From assembly GCA_902774795.1 (NCBI GenBank), contig CACYKA010000015.1, positions 16,949-80,948 of the forward strand: a stretch of DNA of 64,000 bases, written 5' to 3'. How positions within the stretch are numbered: position 1 is the first letter of the stretch; every line of letters begins with the position of its first letter. Origin of the DNA: an uncultured Prevotellaceae bacterium. Its GTDB lineage: Bacteria > Bacteroidota > Bacteroidia > Bacteroidales > Bacteroidaceae. The position numbers and the translations under genes are program-made. Below, piece by piece: positions 45,233 to 54,044 of this stretch. Under the pieces are notes generated by a model that did not search any database, had not been told where the DNA came from, and saw only the letters and a list, made by a program, of their open reading frames with translations.

Positions 45233-46684
45233 ATGAATTCTGTTACCACAAACAAGATGACAAATTACCGTTGGGTGATTTGTGCCATGTTGTTTCTTGC
45301 CACAACGGTAAACTACATGGACCGTCAGGTACTATCCCTGACTTGGAAAGATTTTATCGCTATTGACTTCCACTGGAATGACAACGATTATGGTACTATT
45401 ACAGCCATTTTCTCGTTATTCTACGCATTCATCTCGCTCTTTGCCGGCAGGTTTATCGACTGGATGGGTACAAAGTCTGGTTACATCTGGGCTATCGTTG
45501 TCTGGAGTCTTGGTGCTTGTATGCATGCAGGCTGCGGATGGGTAACCATGTATGTTGAGAATATCGGTAGTATTGAAGAACTGCGTAGCATTGCCGCTGG
45601 TTCTCAAGCAGCTATTGCTGTCAGCACACTCAGCGTATGGTTGTTCCTTGCTTGTCGTATCGTACTTGCTGTCGGTGAGTCAGGCAACTTCCCTGCTGCC
45701 ATCAAAGTTACAGCAGAGTACTTCCCAAAGAAAGACCGTGCTCTGGCAACCTCTATTTTCAATGCCGGTGCTTCAGTAGGTGCGCTTGCAGCACCACTTA
45801 CAATTCCTGTTCTTGCAGAACACATGGGATGGGAAATGTCATTCATCATCATCGGTGGTATCGGCTTTATCTGGGCTGGCCTGTGGCTGTTCCTGTATGA
45901 CAAGCCTTCAAAGAGCAAGTTCGTCAACGAGGCAGAACTTTCTTACATTGCACAAGACGAGACTGAGGAAAAAGCTGAACAGACAGAAACTACAGTCAAT
46001 GAGCCAACATTATCATTCCTGGAGTGCTTCACATATCGTCAGACATGGGCATTCATCGTTGGAAAGTTGATGACTGACGGCGTATGGTGGTTCTATCTGT
46101 TCTGGGCACCCGCATACTTCTCAGAGTTAGGATATCCTTCTTCTTCAGGCATGGGACAGGCTCTCATATTCGTACTGTATCTGATAGTAACAGTCCTCTC
46201 CATATATGGTGGTTATCTGCCAAAGCTCTTTGTTGAGAAACTGGGACAGAATCCATATGCTGGCCGCATGAGGGCAATGCTTATCTTTGCTTTCTTCCCA
46301 CTCTTTGCTATGTTTGCACAGCCCCTTGCACACATCAGCCCTTGGATACCTTGTATTATCATCGGTTTGGCTGGTGCAGGCCATCAGGCATGGTCAGCGA
46401 ACCTCTACTCTACTATCGGTGATATGTTCCCAAAGAGTGCAATTGCAACTATAACAGGTATTGGCACCATGTTTGGCGGCCTTTGCTCTTTCGCTATCAA
46501 CAAAGGTTCCGGCATGCTGTTCACCTATGCAGACGGCTTAGGTGATGCATTCTCATTCTTTGGCCAGACAGGCAAGCCTGCAGGTTACATGATAGTCTTC
46601 TGCTACTGCGCTGTAGCATACCTTATTGGATGGGTAATCATGAAGACTCTCGTACCTAAGTACAAGCCTATCGTATTAGACTGA
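45233..46684 (+). CDS. MFS transporter, hexuronate (ExuT)-like anion:cation symporter family
   Basis: 483 residues, twelve membrane helices. TTVNYMDRQVLSLTW in helix 1 and ESGNFPAAIKVTAEYFPKKDRALA in helix 4 and the following loop are typical of the ACS group that carries glucuronate, galacturonate and related acids. Start ATG 45233; a TTG at 45188 lies on the promoter box itself. Placed divergently from a rhamnogalacturonan lyase, so uronate-containing sugars from pectin are the likely load. Confidence 0.88.
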   Translation: MNSVTTNKMTNYRWVICAMLFLATTVNYMDRQVLSLTWKDFIAIDFHWNDNDYGTITAIFSLFYAFISLFAGRFIDWMGTKSGYIWAIVVWSLGACMHAGCGWVTMYVENIGSIEELRSIAAGSQAAIAVSTLSVWLFLACRIVLAVGESGNFPAAIKVTAEYFPKKDRALATSIFNAGASVGALAAPLTIPVLAEHMGWEMSFIIIGGIGFIWAGLWLFLYDKPSKSKFVNEAELSYIAQDETEEKAEQTETTVNEPTLSFLECFTYRQTWAFIVGKLMTDGVWWFYLFWAPAYFSELGYPSSSGMGQALIFVLYLIVTVLSIYGGYLPKLFVEKLGQNPYAGRMRAMLIFAFFPLFAMFAQPLAHISPWIPCIIIGLAGAGHQAWSANLYSTIGDMFPKSAIATITGIGTMFGGLCSFAINKGSGMLFTYADGLGDAFSFFGQTGKPAGYMIVFCYCAVAYLIGWVIMKTLVPKYKPIVLD

Positions 46685-46686
46685 TT

Positions 46687-47598
46687 TTACGGCATAAAAC
46701 CTTTGGGGACGTAGTTCTCCAAAGATTGACATACAACGGAGGAGAACTTCTGTCCTGAGGCAATAAACCTCGTAAAGGCAGCAAGTTCTTCTTCTTTCTT
46801 TATGCCACCCAATGATGATGCTCCTTCTTTGAACACGGCATAACAGAATCCAGCATTAAAGTTGTCCCCTGCCCCGATAGTACTTACGGTCTCAATCTGT
46901 TTCACAGGGAAAGAAGCCTTCACCTCTGGCGTACGCAGTTCTATTGGCTTGCTGGCATTGGTATAAATGAAATAAGGACAATACTCCCTTACAATGCAAT
47001 AAGCCTCATCACAAGTCTTCGCTCCGAAAAGAACGTCGAAGTCTTCGCTTGAACCTCTGACAACTGATGCCAGACGCATATTCTCTTGTATATTTTCAAT
47101 AGTATCAGGAATATCAGCTATGTGAGCAGCCCTAAAATTGATGTCATAGTATAAGAATGCCCCATGTTCGTGCGCAGTCTCAAGAAAACGTCTTGAATAA
47201 TCCCGTATCTTAGGATTAATGCAATAGAATGAGCCATATATGACAATGTCTCCTTTCTCCATCTCCGGCATCGTCTGGGGCATTGCAATGCTAGCATGAT
47301 CCTTATAAAACTGGTATTGCGCATCATTGTTGGCATCAAGAAAGGCTAACGACAGATGTGACTTCGTTCCTTTATGGCGATAAACATATTCTGTGTCTAT
47401 GCCATTCTCAATCAAGAAATCACGGACCATATCGCCGACGTGATCGTCACCGGTTTCCGTTACCATAATACACGGCACTCCCATACGTCCGAGAGAAATC
47501 ATAGCATTGAATGTAGAACCTCCAGGAACAGCCTTCTGGGGCTGATTATCCTTAAAGATTATATCGAGTACTGTCTCGCCAAAACCTATTACCTTCAT
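46687..47598 (-). CDS. PfkB-family sugar kinase (fructokinase-like)
   Basis: 303 residues. GFGETVLDIIF and VPGGSTFNAMISLGRMG at the N-terminus; ETVSTIGAGDNFNAGF carries the catalytic Asp. It closely follows the Bacteroides fructokinase pattern, including the unusual Asn in GAGDNF. Phosphorylates a free hexose; with the neighbouring pectin genes a uronate-derived keto-sugar is also possible. Stop only 2 bp from the convergent transporter stop. Confidence 0.9.
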   Translation of the reverse strand: MKVIGFGETVLDIIFKDNQPQKAVPGGSTFNAMISLGRMGVPCIMVTETGDDHVGDMVRDFLIENGIDTEYVYRHKGTKSHLSLAFLDANNDAQYQFYKDHASIAMPQTMPEMEKGDIVIYGSFYCINPKIRDYSRRFLETAHEHGAFLYYDINFRAAHIADIPDTIENIQENMRLASVVRGSSEDFDVLFGAKTCDEAYCIVREYCPYFIYTNASKPIELRTPEVKASFPVKQIETVSTIGAGDNFNAGFCYAVFKEGASSLGGIKKEEELAAFTRFIASGQKFSSVVCQSLENYVPKGFMP

Positions 47599-47633
47599 TT
47601 ATACCTAATGATTAATAATTTGATGCCTATGGA

Positions 47634-47670
47634 GAAAAAAAAGACTCCTTAAGGACGACCTTAAGGAGTC
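47634..47670 (-). terminator. Terminator of the first OmpA paralogue
   Basis: Perfect 12-bp stem gactccttaagg / ccttaaggagtc (47643-47654, 47659-47670), 4-base loop, then a long T-run on the minus strand. Confidence 0.95.
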
Positions 47671-47692
47671 TAATTTATCGATTAAATGATAT

Positions 47693-48913
47693 TTACTTTG
47701 TAACGTCGTTGAAGAGAGCTACGCGGTTGAACTCAACCTCATCGAAGAGCTTGTCTGTAGCGCCAAGACCTTCAGTCTGGATGCGGTCAGCAGCAATCTT
47801 GTACTTCTTAACGAGGATAGTCTTACAAGCCTCAGCACGCTTCTCAGAGAGCTTCTGGTTGAGTTCCTTAGAACCTTCTGGAGAAGCATAACCTGAAATC
47901 TTGATCTTAGCGTCCTTGTTATTCTTCATGTACTTGGCAATCATCTCGAGGTTAGCCTCCTGGCTGCGCTCAACAACAGACTTGCCCTGCTTGAAGATAA
48001 CAGATGGCTGGAGGTTAGCTCTTTCCTGCTTAACAACAGCAGCAGCTGGCTTGTTCATGCAGTCGTTGAGAGCCTTCTGGAGCTCAGCGATCTTAGCATT
48101 CTTAGCAGCAGCGTCAGCCTTTGCAGCGTCAGCCTCAGCCTTAGCAGCGTTGATCTTTGCATTGAGAGCGTCGATCTCAGCCTGGTCACGGAGCTGCTCC
48201 TTAGCGAAGTTGTGAGTACCGTTAGAAGTACCGAACTTGTAGTTAACACCAGCCTTCAGAGAGAAACCAGCGTTGCGAACGTCATACTTGAAGTCACCCC
48301 CATCATAAGGAACAGTTACGCCAAGAATGTCAGCCTGACCCCAACCCTGGAGCTGATAAACGAGAGATGGCTCAATGTATACCTGCCAAGCCTTCTTCTC
48401 ACCGAGGTTAAGAGCGAAATCGAGACCTACCTTAGAATTAATAGCGTTAACCTTCTTTACGTTGTAGATATTAAAACTATGTGTCCATCCGAATCCACCG
48501 AGAGCGATGATTTCAAAGAAACGTGGCTCACCTTTGTAACCAGCGAAGAGGTTCATCAGGTTTGCTGTACCGAGCAGGTCAACGTCAAGACCCTGAACGA
48601 AAGTCTTTGAAAGACGGAATGGGCTAGTCTTCTTGACAGCGTTGAAATACAGATTAGCATCAAGAGCGAGTCCGAATACTGTTGTGAAGTTCTTACCTAC
48701 GCGAACGCCGAATTCTGGAGAGAATACGCTGAAAGCATTCTTCTTGTCTGTAAGACCATAATTCTTAAAATTGTTCTTGAGGCCTGTGATAGCACCACCA
48801 TTGATACCAACATAAATGTTGTCACCAGCCTTATTAGCTGTGATGGTTGTCCTCTGTGCGCTTGCAGAAACTGCTATAGCAGCTGCAGCGATAAACATTG
48901 CAATTTTTTTCAT
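47693..48913 (-). CDS. OmpA-family outer-membrane protein, paralogue 1
   Basis: 406 residues with a signal peptide ending VSASAQ. N-terminal eight-strand barrel (about residues 20-245), an Ala/Lys-rich coiled coil (AEADAAKADAAAKNAKIAEL), then the OmpA peptidoglycan-binding domain (VIFKQGKSVVERSQEANLEM, KISGYASPEGSKELNQKLSEKRAEA). Start 48913 is set by the signal peptide and the promoter. Ties the outer membrane to peptidoglycan. Nearly identical in plan to the 49274 gene. Confidence 0.95.
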   Translation of the reverse strand: MKKIAMFIAAAAIAVSASAQRTTITANKAGDNIYVGINGGAITGLKNNFKNYGLTDKKNAFSVFSPEFGVRVGKNFTTVFGLALDANLYFNAVKKTSPFRLSKTFVQGLDVDLLGTANLMNLFAGYKGEPRFFEIIALGGFGWTHSFNIYNVKKVNAINSKVGLDFALNLGEKKAWQVYIEPSLVYQLQGWGQADILGVTVPYDGGDFKYDVRNAGFSLKAGVNYKFGTSNGTHNFAKEQLRDQAEIDALNAKINAAKAEADAAKADAAAKNAKIAELQKALNDCMNKPAAAVVKQERANLQPSVIFKQGKSVVERSQEANLEMIAKYMKNNKDAKIKISGYASPEGSKELNQKLSEKRAEACKTILVKKYKIAADRIQTEGLGATDKLFDEVEFNRVALFNDVTK

Positions 48914-48966
48914 TTTTGAAATAATAAATTGTAAATAAATTAATAATCTTGCTTTAAAATCTGCTG

Positions 48967-48998
48967 CAAAGTTAAGGCTATATTTTGAACTGACCAAA
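48967..48998 (-). promoter_or_regulatory. Consensus promoter of OmpA paralogue 1
   Basis: Minus strand TTTG (48995-48998), exactly 20 bases, TAACTTTG (48967-48974). Confidence 0.8.
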
Positions 48999-49053
48999 CA
49001 TTTTTGTATATAAATTCCTAAAAAATGTTATTTTCTTGACAATTATCAATTCT

Positions 49054-49065
49054 GTGTGCGTACAC
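49054..49065. promoter_or_regulatory. Shared motif gtgtgcgtacac, site 1
   Basis: 55 bases upstream of the -33 box of OmpA paralogue 1. Identical at 50628-50639 and, with one change, at 63289-63300. Confidence 0.5.
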
Positions 49066-49216
49066 TTTTTGAAGAAGATTTAAAAAAGGTAATAATATCA
49101 TCTAAAATCTACTTTTTTTACTCTTTTCCTGATTCAAAATTACATCCTCAAAAGAACACCCATACATATATACCTTAATTATATATATTATAAACCTCCT
49201 TTCACAGATCTTCGCA

Positions 49217-49250
49217 CAAAAAAAGCATGCCGGGAAATCCCGACATGCTT
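49217..49250 (-). terminator. Terminator of OmpA paralogue 2
   Basis: aagcatg-c-cggga / tcccg-a-catgctt stem (49223-49235, 49238-49250), followed by a T-run on the minus strand. Confidence 0.92.
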
Positions 49251-49273
49251 ATTATATCTTCAAACCGAGTATT

Positions 49274-50488
49274 TTACTTGGTAGTATCGTTGAAGAGAGC
49301 TACACGGTTGAACTCGTACTCATCGAAAATCTTGTCTGTAGTGCCAAGACCTTCAGTCTGAATGCGGCTAGCGTCGATCTTATACTTCTTAACGAGGATA
49401 TCCTTACAAGCCTCAGCACGCTTCTCAGAGAGTGTCTGGTTCAGAGCTGCTGGACCTTCTGGAGTTGCATAGCCAGAAATCTTAATCTTAGCGTCCTTAT
49501 TGCTCTTCATGTACTTAGCAATCAGCTCAACATTAGCCTCCTGGCTTGGCTTAACAACAGACTTACCCTTGTCAAAGATAACTGAGATTGGGAGATTAGC
49601 CCTAGCCTCCTTAACCACAGCAGCTGCTGCCGGCTTGTTCATGCAGTCATTGACAGCCTTCTGGAGGTCAGCAATCTTTCCGTCAAGAGAAGCAGAGTTA
49701 GCCTTTGCAGCATTAGCCTCTGCCTGTGTAGCGTTGAGTTTTGCATTGAGAGCATCGATCTCAGCCTGATCGCGGAGCTGCTCCTTAGCGAAGTTGTGAG
49801 TACCATTAGAAGTACCAAACTTGTAGTTAACACCTACATTAAGGCTGAACAATGCTTTATTTGAGTTGAACTTGAATCCTTCTCCTGCCATCAAATCAGC
49901 GAATGCATGGTCATCAGCAGAATAGCCCTGGAGATAATAAACCAAAGATGGCTCCAAGTAAACCTGCCATGCTTTCTTTGCACCTAGGTTAAAGGCGAAA
50001 TCAAAACCAACCTTAGAATTGATACCATTGGTCTTTTCCAAAGGACATACATGTGTCCAACCGAAGCCGCCGAGAGCTATAACCTCAAAAAGACGTGGCT
50101 CGCCCTTGTAACCTGCAAAGAGGTTCATAAGGTTTGCAGTACCCAACAGGTCAACATCAAATGCCTGAATGAATGTCATACCCAACTTGAATGGACAATC
50201 ATGGCTATGATTCTTGAAATAAACATTTGCATCAAGAGCAAGTCCGAAAACAGTAGTAAAGTTCTTACCTACACGAACACCAGCTTGAGCAGCAAATGCA
50301 GAAAAAGCACTCTTCTGACCATATGGGCTGTAAATCTTGTCATAGTAGTTTGTCAATGTGGTAGCAGCACCAGCATGCAAACCTACATAGATGTTGTCAC
50401 CAGCCTTATTAGCTGTAACGGCTGTTCTTTGTGCGCTTGCAGAAACTGCTATAGCAGCTGCAGCGAGAAACATTGCAATTTTTTTCAT
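49274..50488 (-). CDS. OmpA-family outer-membrane protein, paralogue 2
   Basis: 404 residues, same signal peptide (MKKIAMFLAAAAIAVSASAQ), barrel, coiled coil and OmpA domain as the 47693 gene; the first 20 residues of the mature start and the C-terminal half are almost the same, while the barrel loops differ (YSADDHAFADLMAGEGFKF). A tandem duplication in which surface loops diverged. Each copy keeps its own promoter and terminator. Start 50488 follows the signal peptide. Confidence 0.95.
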   Translation of the reverse strand: MKKIAMFLAAAAIAVSASAQRTAVTANKAGDNIYVGLHAGAATTLTNYYDKIYSPYGQKSAFSAFAAQAGVRVGKNFTTVFGLALDANVYFKNHSHDCPFKLGMTFIQAFDVDLLGTANLMNLFAGYKGEPRLFEVIALGGFGWTHVCPLEKTNGINSKVGFDFAFNLGAKKAWQVYLEPSLVYYLQGYSADDHAFADLMAGEGFKFNSNKALFSLNVGVNYKFGTSNGTHNFAKEQLRDQAEIDALNAKLNATQAEANAAKANSASLDGKIADLQKAVNDCMNKPAAAAVVKEARANLPISVIFDKGKSVVKPSQEANVELIAKYMKSNKDAKIKISGYATPEGPAALNQTLSEKRAEACKDILVKKYKIDASRIQTEGLGTTDKIFDEYEFNRVALFNDTTK

Positions 50489-50542
50489 GTTGAAATAATC
50501 TATAGTTAAAAATTTTATTTTTACTTTAAACCAAAACCTGTG

Positions 50543-50574
50543 CAAATTTAAACTTAAATTTTGAACTGACCAAA
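50543..50574 (-). promoter_or_regulatory. Consensus promoter of OmpA paralogue 2
   Basis: Minus strand TTTG (50571-50574), 20 bases, TAAATTTG (50543-50550). The first 16 bases of the spacer are the same as in paralogue 1. Confidence 0.8.
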
Positions 50575-50627
50575 CATTTTCACGTTTATTCATAAAAAAT
50601 GTTACTTTTTTGATTTATGTCAATTAT

Positions 50628-50639
50628 GTGTGCGTACAC
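50628..50639. promoter_or_regulatory. Shared motif gtgtgcgtacac, site 2
   Basis: 53 bases upstream of the -33 box of OmpA paralogue 2 and 24 bases before the -7 box of the divergent yfhO-like gene. Confidence 0.5.
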
Positions 50640-50663
50640 TTTTCTTTTTTACAAAAAAAAAAG

Positions 50664-50671
50664 TAACTTTG
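50664..50671 (+). promoter_or_regulatory. -7 box TAACTTTG for the YfhO-like gene
   Basis: Good match, but the position of -33 holds a T-rich run without TTTG. Confidence 0.4.
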
Positions 50672-50741
50672 CACACCGAAAATACTATTTTCAATAGAAA
50701 TACGTTATACACGCAAAGCAATTTATTTTAAAATTAAGCAA

Positions 50742-53255
50742 GTGAACACATTAAAGAAACTCATACCAGATGCGCTTGTAATCCTGCTATTTGCAGCAAT
50801 ATCGTTTGCATATTTTTATCCGGCAGACATTGAGGGGCGCATACTGTATCGTCATGATTCTTCTGCAGGACGTGGCCTTGGGGAAGAAGCACGTGAATTT
50901 AAGGAGCAGACAGGTGAAATCACACGTTGGACCAATTCTGCATTCTCAGGAATGCCGACCTATCAGAGTTCCCCCTCCTATAGCAGTGCGAGCAGCCTTA
51001 CTCAGGTAATGGACGCATACCACCTTTGGTTACCAGAAAATGTGTGGTATGTCTTTGCATATCTGTTAGGTTTCTACATTCTGCTCCGTGCTTTCGACTT
51101 CAGGTGGTACCTTGCCACTCTTGGAGCCATCGTATGGGCCTTCAGCAGCTATTTCCTCATAATAATTGCAGCCGGTCACATATGGAAAGTCATCGCATTG
51201 GCATATCTGCCTCCTATGCTTGCAGGTATCTTATTAGCATATAAAGGCAAGTATATTCCAGGCTTTATAGTAACAGGCATCTTCACGGCATTTGAGATTA
51301 ACGCCAACCATGTGCAGATGACATATTACTATTTCTTCATTATTCTTTTCCTCGTAATCGGATTCCTTGTTGATGCCATCCGCCAGAAGCGAATCATGCA
51401 TTTTGTAAAGGCGTCAGCAGTATGTCTTATCGGAGGAATCTTAGGTGTTGCAGCAAATATCCCTAACCTTTATCATACATGGGAATACCAGAAAGAAACG
51501 ATGCGTGGCAAAAGCGAACTCGTGAAGGAGAACTCAGCAAATCAAACATCCTCTGGCCTGGAGCGTGACTATATCACACAATGGAGCTACGGCATCGACG
51601 AGACTTGGACCCTTCTCGTGCCTAACACCAAGGGAGGCTCAAGCATGACACCTGTCAGCCAATGTTCTGCGGCACGTGAAAAGGCTGACCCTCTATATAT
51701 GCAGATATATCAGCAAATGGGACAATACTGGGGCGAGCAACCTGGCACCTCTGGTCCTGTATATGTAGGAGCCTTTGTCATCATGCTGTTTATCCTCGGC
51801 CTGTTTATTGTGAAAGGTTCCATAAAATGGGCATTGCTCGCTGCTACTATACTGAGCATCACGCTTTCTTGGGGACACAATATGATGTGGCTCACAGACC
51901 TTTTCATCGACTATATGCCGATGTATGCAAAGTTTAGAACTGTTGCATCCATCCTTGTAATAGCCGAATTCACAATACCTCTTCTTGGCCTACTCGCAAT
52001 GAAGAAACTCATTGACGAGCCAGAAAGCATCAAGAGCACAAGATTCAAAATCAAGGGCAAGCCCGTCAACTGGCTGTACGTCTCCTTTATACTTACTGCT
52101 GGTGTGGCAGCATTATTCGCTATTGCCCCCACCCTATTCTTCGACAGTTTCATCTCTTCTGCTGAGATGCGGGCACTTAGTCAGATACCCGAGGATCAAC
52201 TGTCTCCGCTTCTCAGCAATCTCCGCGAGATACGCATCGCGACATTCGTATCCGACTGCTGGAGGAGTGTTGTGATTATTGTACTCTGTACCGCCATTGT
52301 TATGGTATATAGAATGCAAAAGTTGTCTGCCCCTGCAATGGTTGGTATCATTGCTGCAATATGCCTTATAGATATGTGGCAGGTTGACAAGAGATACCTC
52401 AACGATGACATGTTTGTCAGCAATACTCTGCGCACAGCCCCGGTAGAGCCGACAGAGACGGATAATCTAATACTGCAGGACAAAAGCCTTGACTACCGCG
52501 TACTTAACCTTGCCTCAAACACTTTCAATGAAAACGAGACAAGTTATTTCCACAAGAGCGTTGGCGGCTACCATGCAGCAAAACTGCGCAGATATCAGGA
52601 ACTTATCGAAGCACATATCGCTCCTGAGATGCAGGCAATATTCCCTGCCATAGTAGAGGCTGATGGTGATATGAGCATAATAAACGGTGACAGCATAATG
52701 CCTGTCATAAACATGCTCAACACAAAGTATCTCATACTGCCACTGAAAGGAAATGGCACTATGCCATTGCAGAATCCATATGCTATGGGCAATGCATGGT
52801 TCGTAAGCAACATCCAGTATGTTGACAATGCCAACCAGGAACTTGATGCACTCAACAAAATCAATCTGCACACAACGGCTGTAGCCGACAAGAAGTTCGA
52901 AAATGTTCTTGGCAAGACAAGCCCAGCCGCTTCCGGCGCTGTAACGCTCACCAACTACGCCCCCAACGAACTCCAGTACAAAGTGTCATCCAATACGGGA
53001 GGTATCATTGTATTCTCTGAGATATACTATCCGGGCTGGACATGCACCGTTGACAATAAATCCGTAGAAATTGGCCGAGTCAACTATGTCCTTCGTGCCA
53101 TAAACATAGAAAAAGGCAATCACAATATTGTCCTGTCGTTCAAGCCGCAAAGTGTAGAGACCACTGAGACAATTGCATATATAGCACTCATACTGCTTGC
53201 GTTATGTTCGCTTGCAGCCATCATATTTAAGTTAAGAGTGAAGAGTGAAGAGTGA
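50742..53255 (+). CDS. YfhO-family large membrane protein
   Basis: 837 residues, about twelve to fourteen membrane helices with a long C-terminal extracytoplasmic beta domain (about residues 560-800), ending in one last helix. The opening YFYPADIEGRILYRHDSSAG and NSAFSGMPTYQ are the family's conserved first loop. Related to GT-C type glycosyltransferases; in some bacteria YfhO-type proteins glycosylate envelope polymers. GTG start, since no in-frame ATG is near. Its last codons (RVKSEE) and stop are written in a heptamer array. Confidence 0.88.
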   Translation: MNTLKKLIPDALVILLFAAISFAYFYPADIEGRILYRHDSSAGRGLGEEAREFKEQTGEITRWTNSAFSGMPTYQSSPSYSSASSLTQVMDAYHLWLPENVWYVFAYLLGFYILLRAFDFRWYLATLGAIVWAFSSYFLIIIAAGHIWKVIALAYLPPMLAGILLAYKGKYIPGFIVTGIFTAFEINANHVQMTYYYFFIILFLVIGFLVDAIRQKRIMHFVKASAVCLIGGILGVAANIPNLYHTWEYQKETMRGKSELVKENSANQTSSGLERDYITQWSYGIDETWTLLVPNTKGGSSMTPVSQCSAAREKADPLYMQIYQQMGQYWGEQPGTSGPVYVGAFVIMLFILGLFIVKGSIKWALLAATILSITLSWGHNMMWLTDLFIDYMPMYAKFRTVASILVIAEFTIPLLGLLAMKKLIDEPESIKSTRFKIKGKPVNWLYVSFILTAGVAALFAIAPTLFFDSFISSAEMRALSQIPEDQLSPLLSNLREIRIATFVSDCWRSVVIIVLCTAIVMVYRMQKLSAPAMVGIIAAICLIDMWQVDKRYLNDDMFVSNTLRTAPVEPTETDNLILQDKSLDYRVLNLASNTFNENETSYFHKSVGGYHAAKLRRYQELIEAHIAPEMQAIFPAIVEADGDMSIINGDSIMPVINMLNTKYLILPLKGNGTMPLQNPYAMGNAWFVSNIQYVDNANQELDALNKINLHTTAVADKKFENVLGKTSPAASGAVTLTNYAPNELQYKVSSNTGGIIVFSEIYYPGWTCTVDNKSVEIGRVNYVLRAINIEKGNHNIVLSFKPQSVETTETIAYIALILLALCSLAAIIFKLRVKSEE

Positions 53256-53258
53256 AGA
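53231..53258. repeat. Heptamer array across the yfhO stop codon
   Basis: gttaaga plus three gtgaaga units; the stop tga at 53253-53255 lies inside. It is the complement of the ttcactc word seen in asnB and carA. Confidence 0.9.
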
Positions 53259-53276
53259 ATTAAAAGTCAAGAAAAA

Positions 53277-54008
53277 ATGAAATACGCATTAGTAACCGGC
53301 GGCTCACGCGGTTTGGGTCGCGCTGTATGCCTGAAACTCGCAGAGATGGGCATACCCGTAGTTATAAACTATCAATCCAGTGAGCAGGCTGCTCAGGAAG
53401 TAAAAACAGAATGTGAGGCCAAGGGCGTTCAGGCAGAACTTCTGAAGTTCAACGTTGGAGATATTGAGGCTGTCAATGCCGCTATCGACCAATGGGAGGA
53501 AGCACATCCTGACGATTATATCGCCTACCTCGTAAACAATGCAGGCATAACTCGAGACAATATGATGTTCATGATGCCTACAGAAGACTGGGCAGCAGTT
53601 CTTAACACCTCACTCAACGGTTTCTTCTATGTCACTCGGAAGGTGCTTCCCAAGATGATGATGCGCAAACATGGAGGCTCTATTGTCAACATGGCATCCG
53701 TCACAGGTCTCAAGGGCATGCCCGGCCAGACAAACTACGGAGCAGCAAAAGGCGGCATCATAGCAGCCACCAAGTCACTTGCACTTGAGGTTGCAGCACG
53801 CAATGTCACTGTCAATGCCGTTGCCCCGGGATTTATCGAGAGTGATATGACAAAGGACCTTGACAAAGATGCCCTTGTACCGCTCATTCCGACAAAACGT
53901 TTCGGAAAGCCAGAAGAAGTTGCAGCCCTTGTAGGCTTCCTCCTGTCAGAAAACGCCCGTTACATCACAGGTGAGGTAATCTCCATCAACGGAGGATTAT
54001 ACACCTAA
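53277..54008 (+). CDS. fabG: 3-oxoacyl-ACP reductase (FabG-like SDR)
   Basis: 243 residues. TGGSRGLGRAV (NADPH loop), NNAGITRDN, Ser in ASVTGLKG and the YGAAK Tyr/Lys pair. Reduces 3-ketoacyl-ACP in fatty acid synthesis, or a related ketone. The ISINGGLYT ending is typical of FabG. Follows the yfhO gene by 21 bp. Confidence 0.92.
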   Translation: MKYALVTGGSRGLGRAVCLKLAEMGIPVVINYQSSEQAAQEVKTECEAKGVQAELLKFNVGDIEAVNAAIDQWEEAHPDDYIAYLVNNAGITRDNMMFMMPTEDWAAVLNTSLNGFFYVTRKVLPKMMMRKHGGSIVNMASVTGLKGMPGQTNYGAAKGGIIAATKSLALEVAARNVTVNAVAPGFIESDMTKDLDKDALVPLIPTKRFGKPEEVAALVGFLLSENARYITGEVISINGGLYT

Positions 54009-54044
54009 AGCAGAAAATTAAGCAATGGATATCTTAGCCCCGGA

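Larger units (their letters stand above)
48914..49216. other. Upstream region of OmpA paralogue 1
   Basis: No ORF. Holds the promoter (48967-48998), an aaatgtta-rich conserved stretch also found before paralogue 2, the 12-bp motif at 49054-49065, and AT-rich sequence up to the terminator of paralogue 2. Confidence 0.7.
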
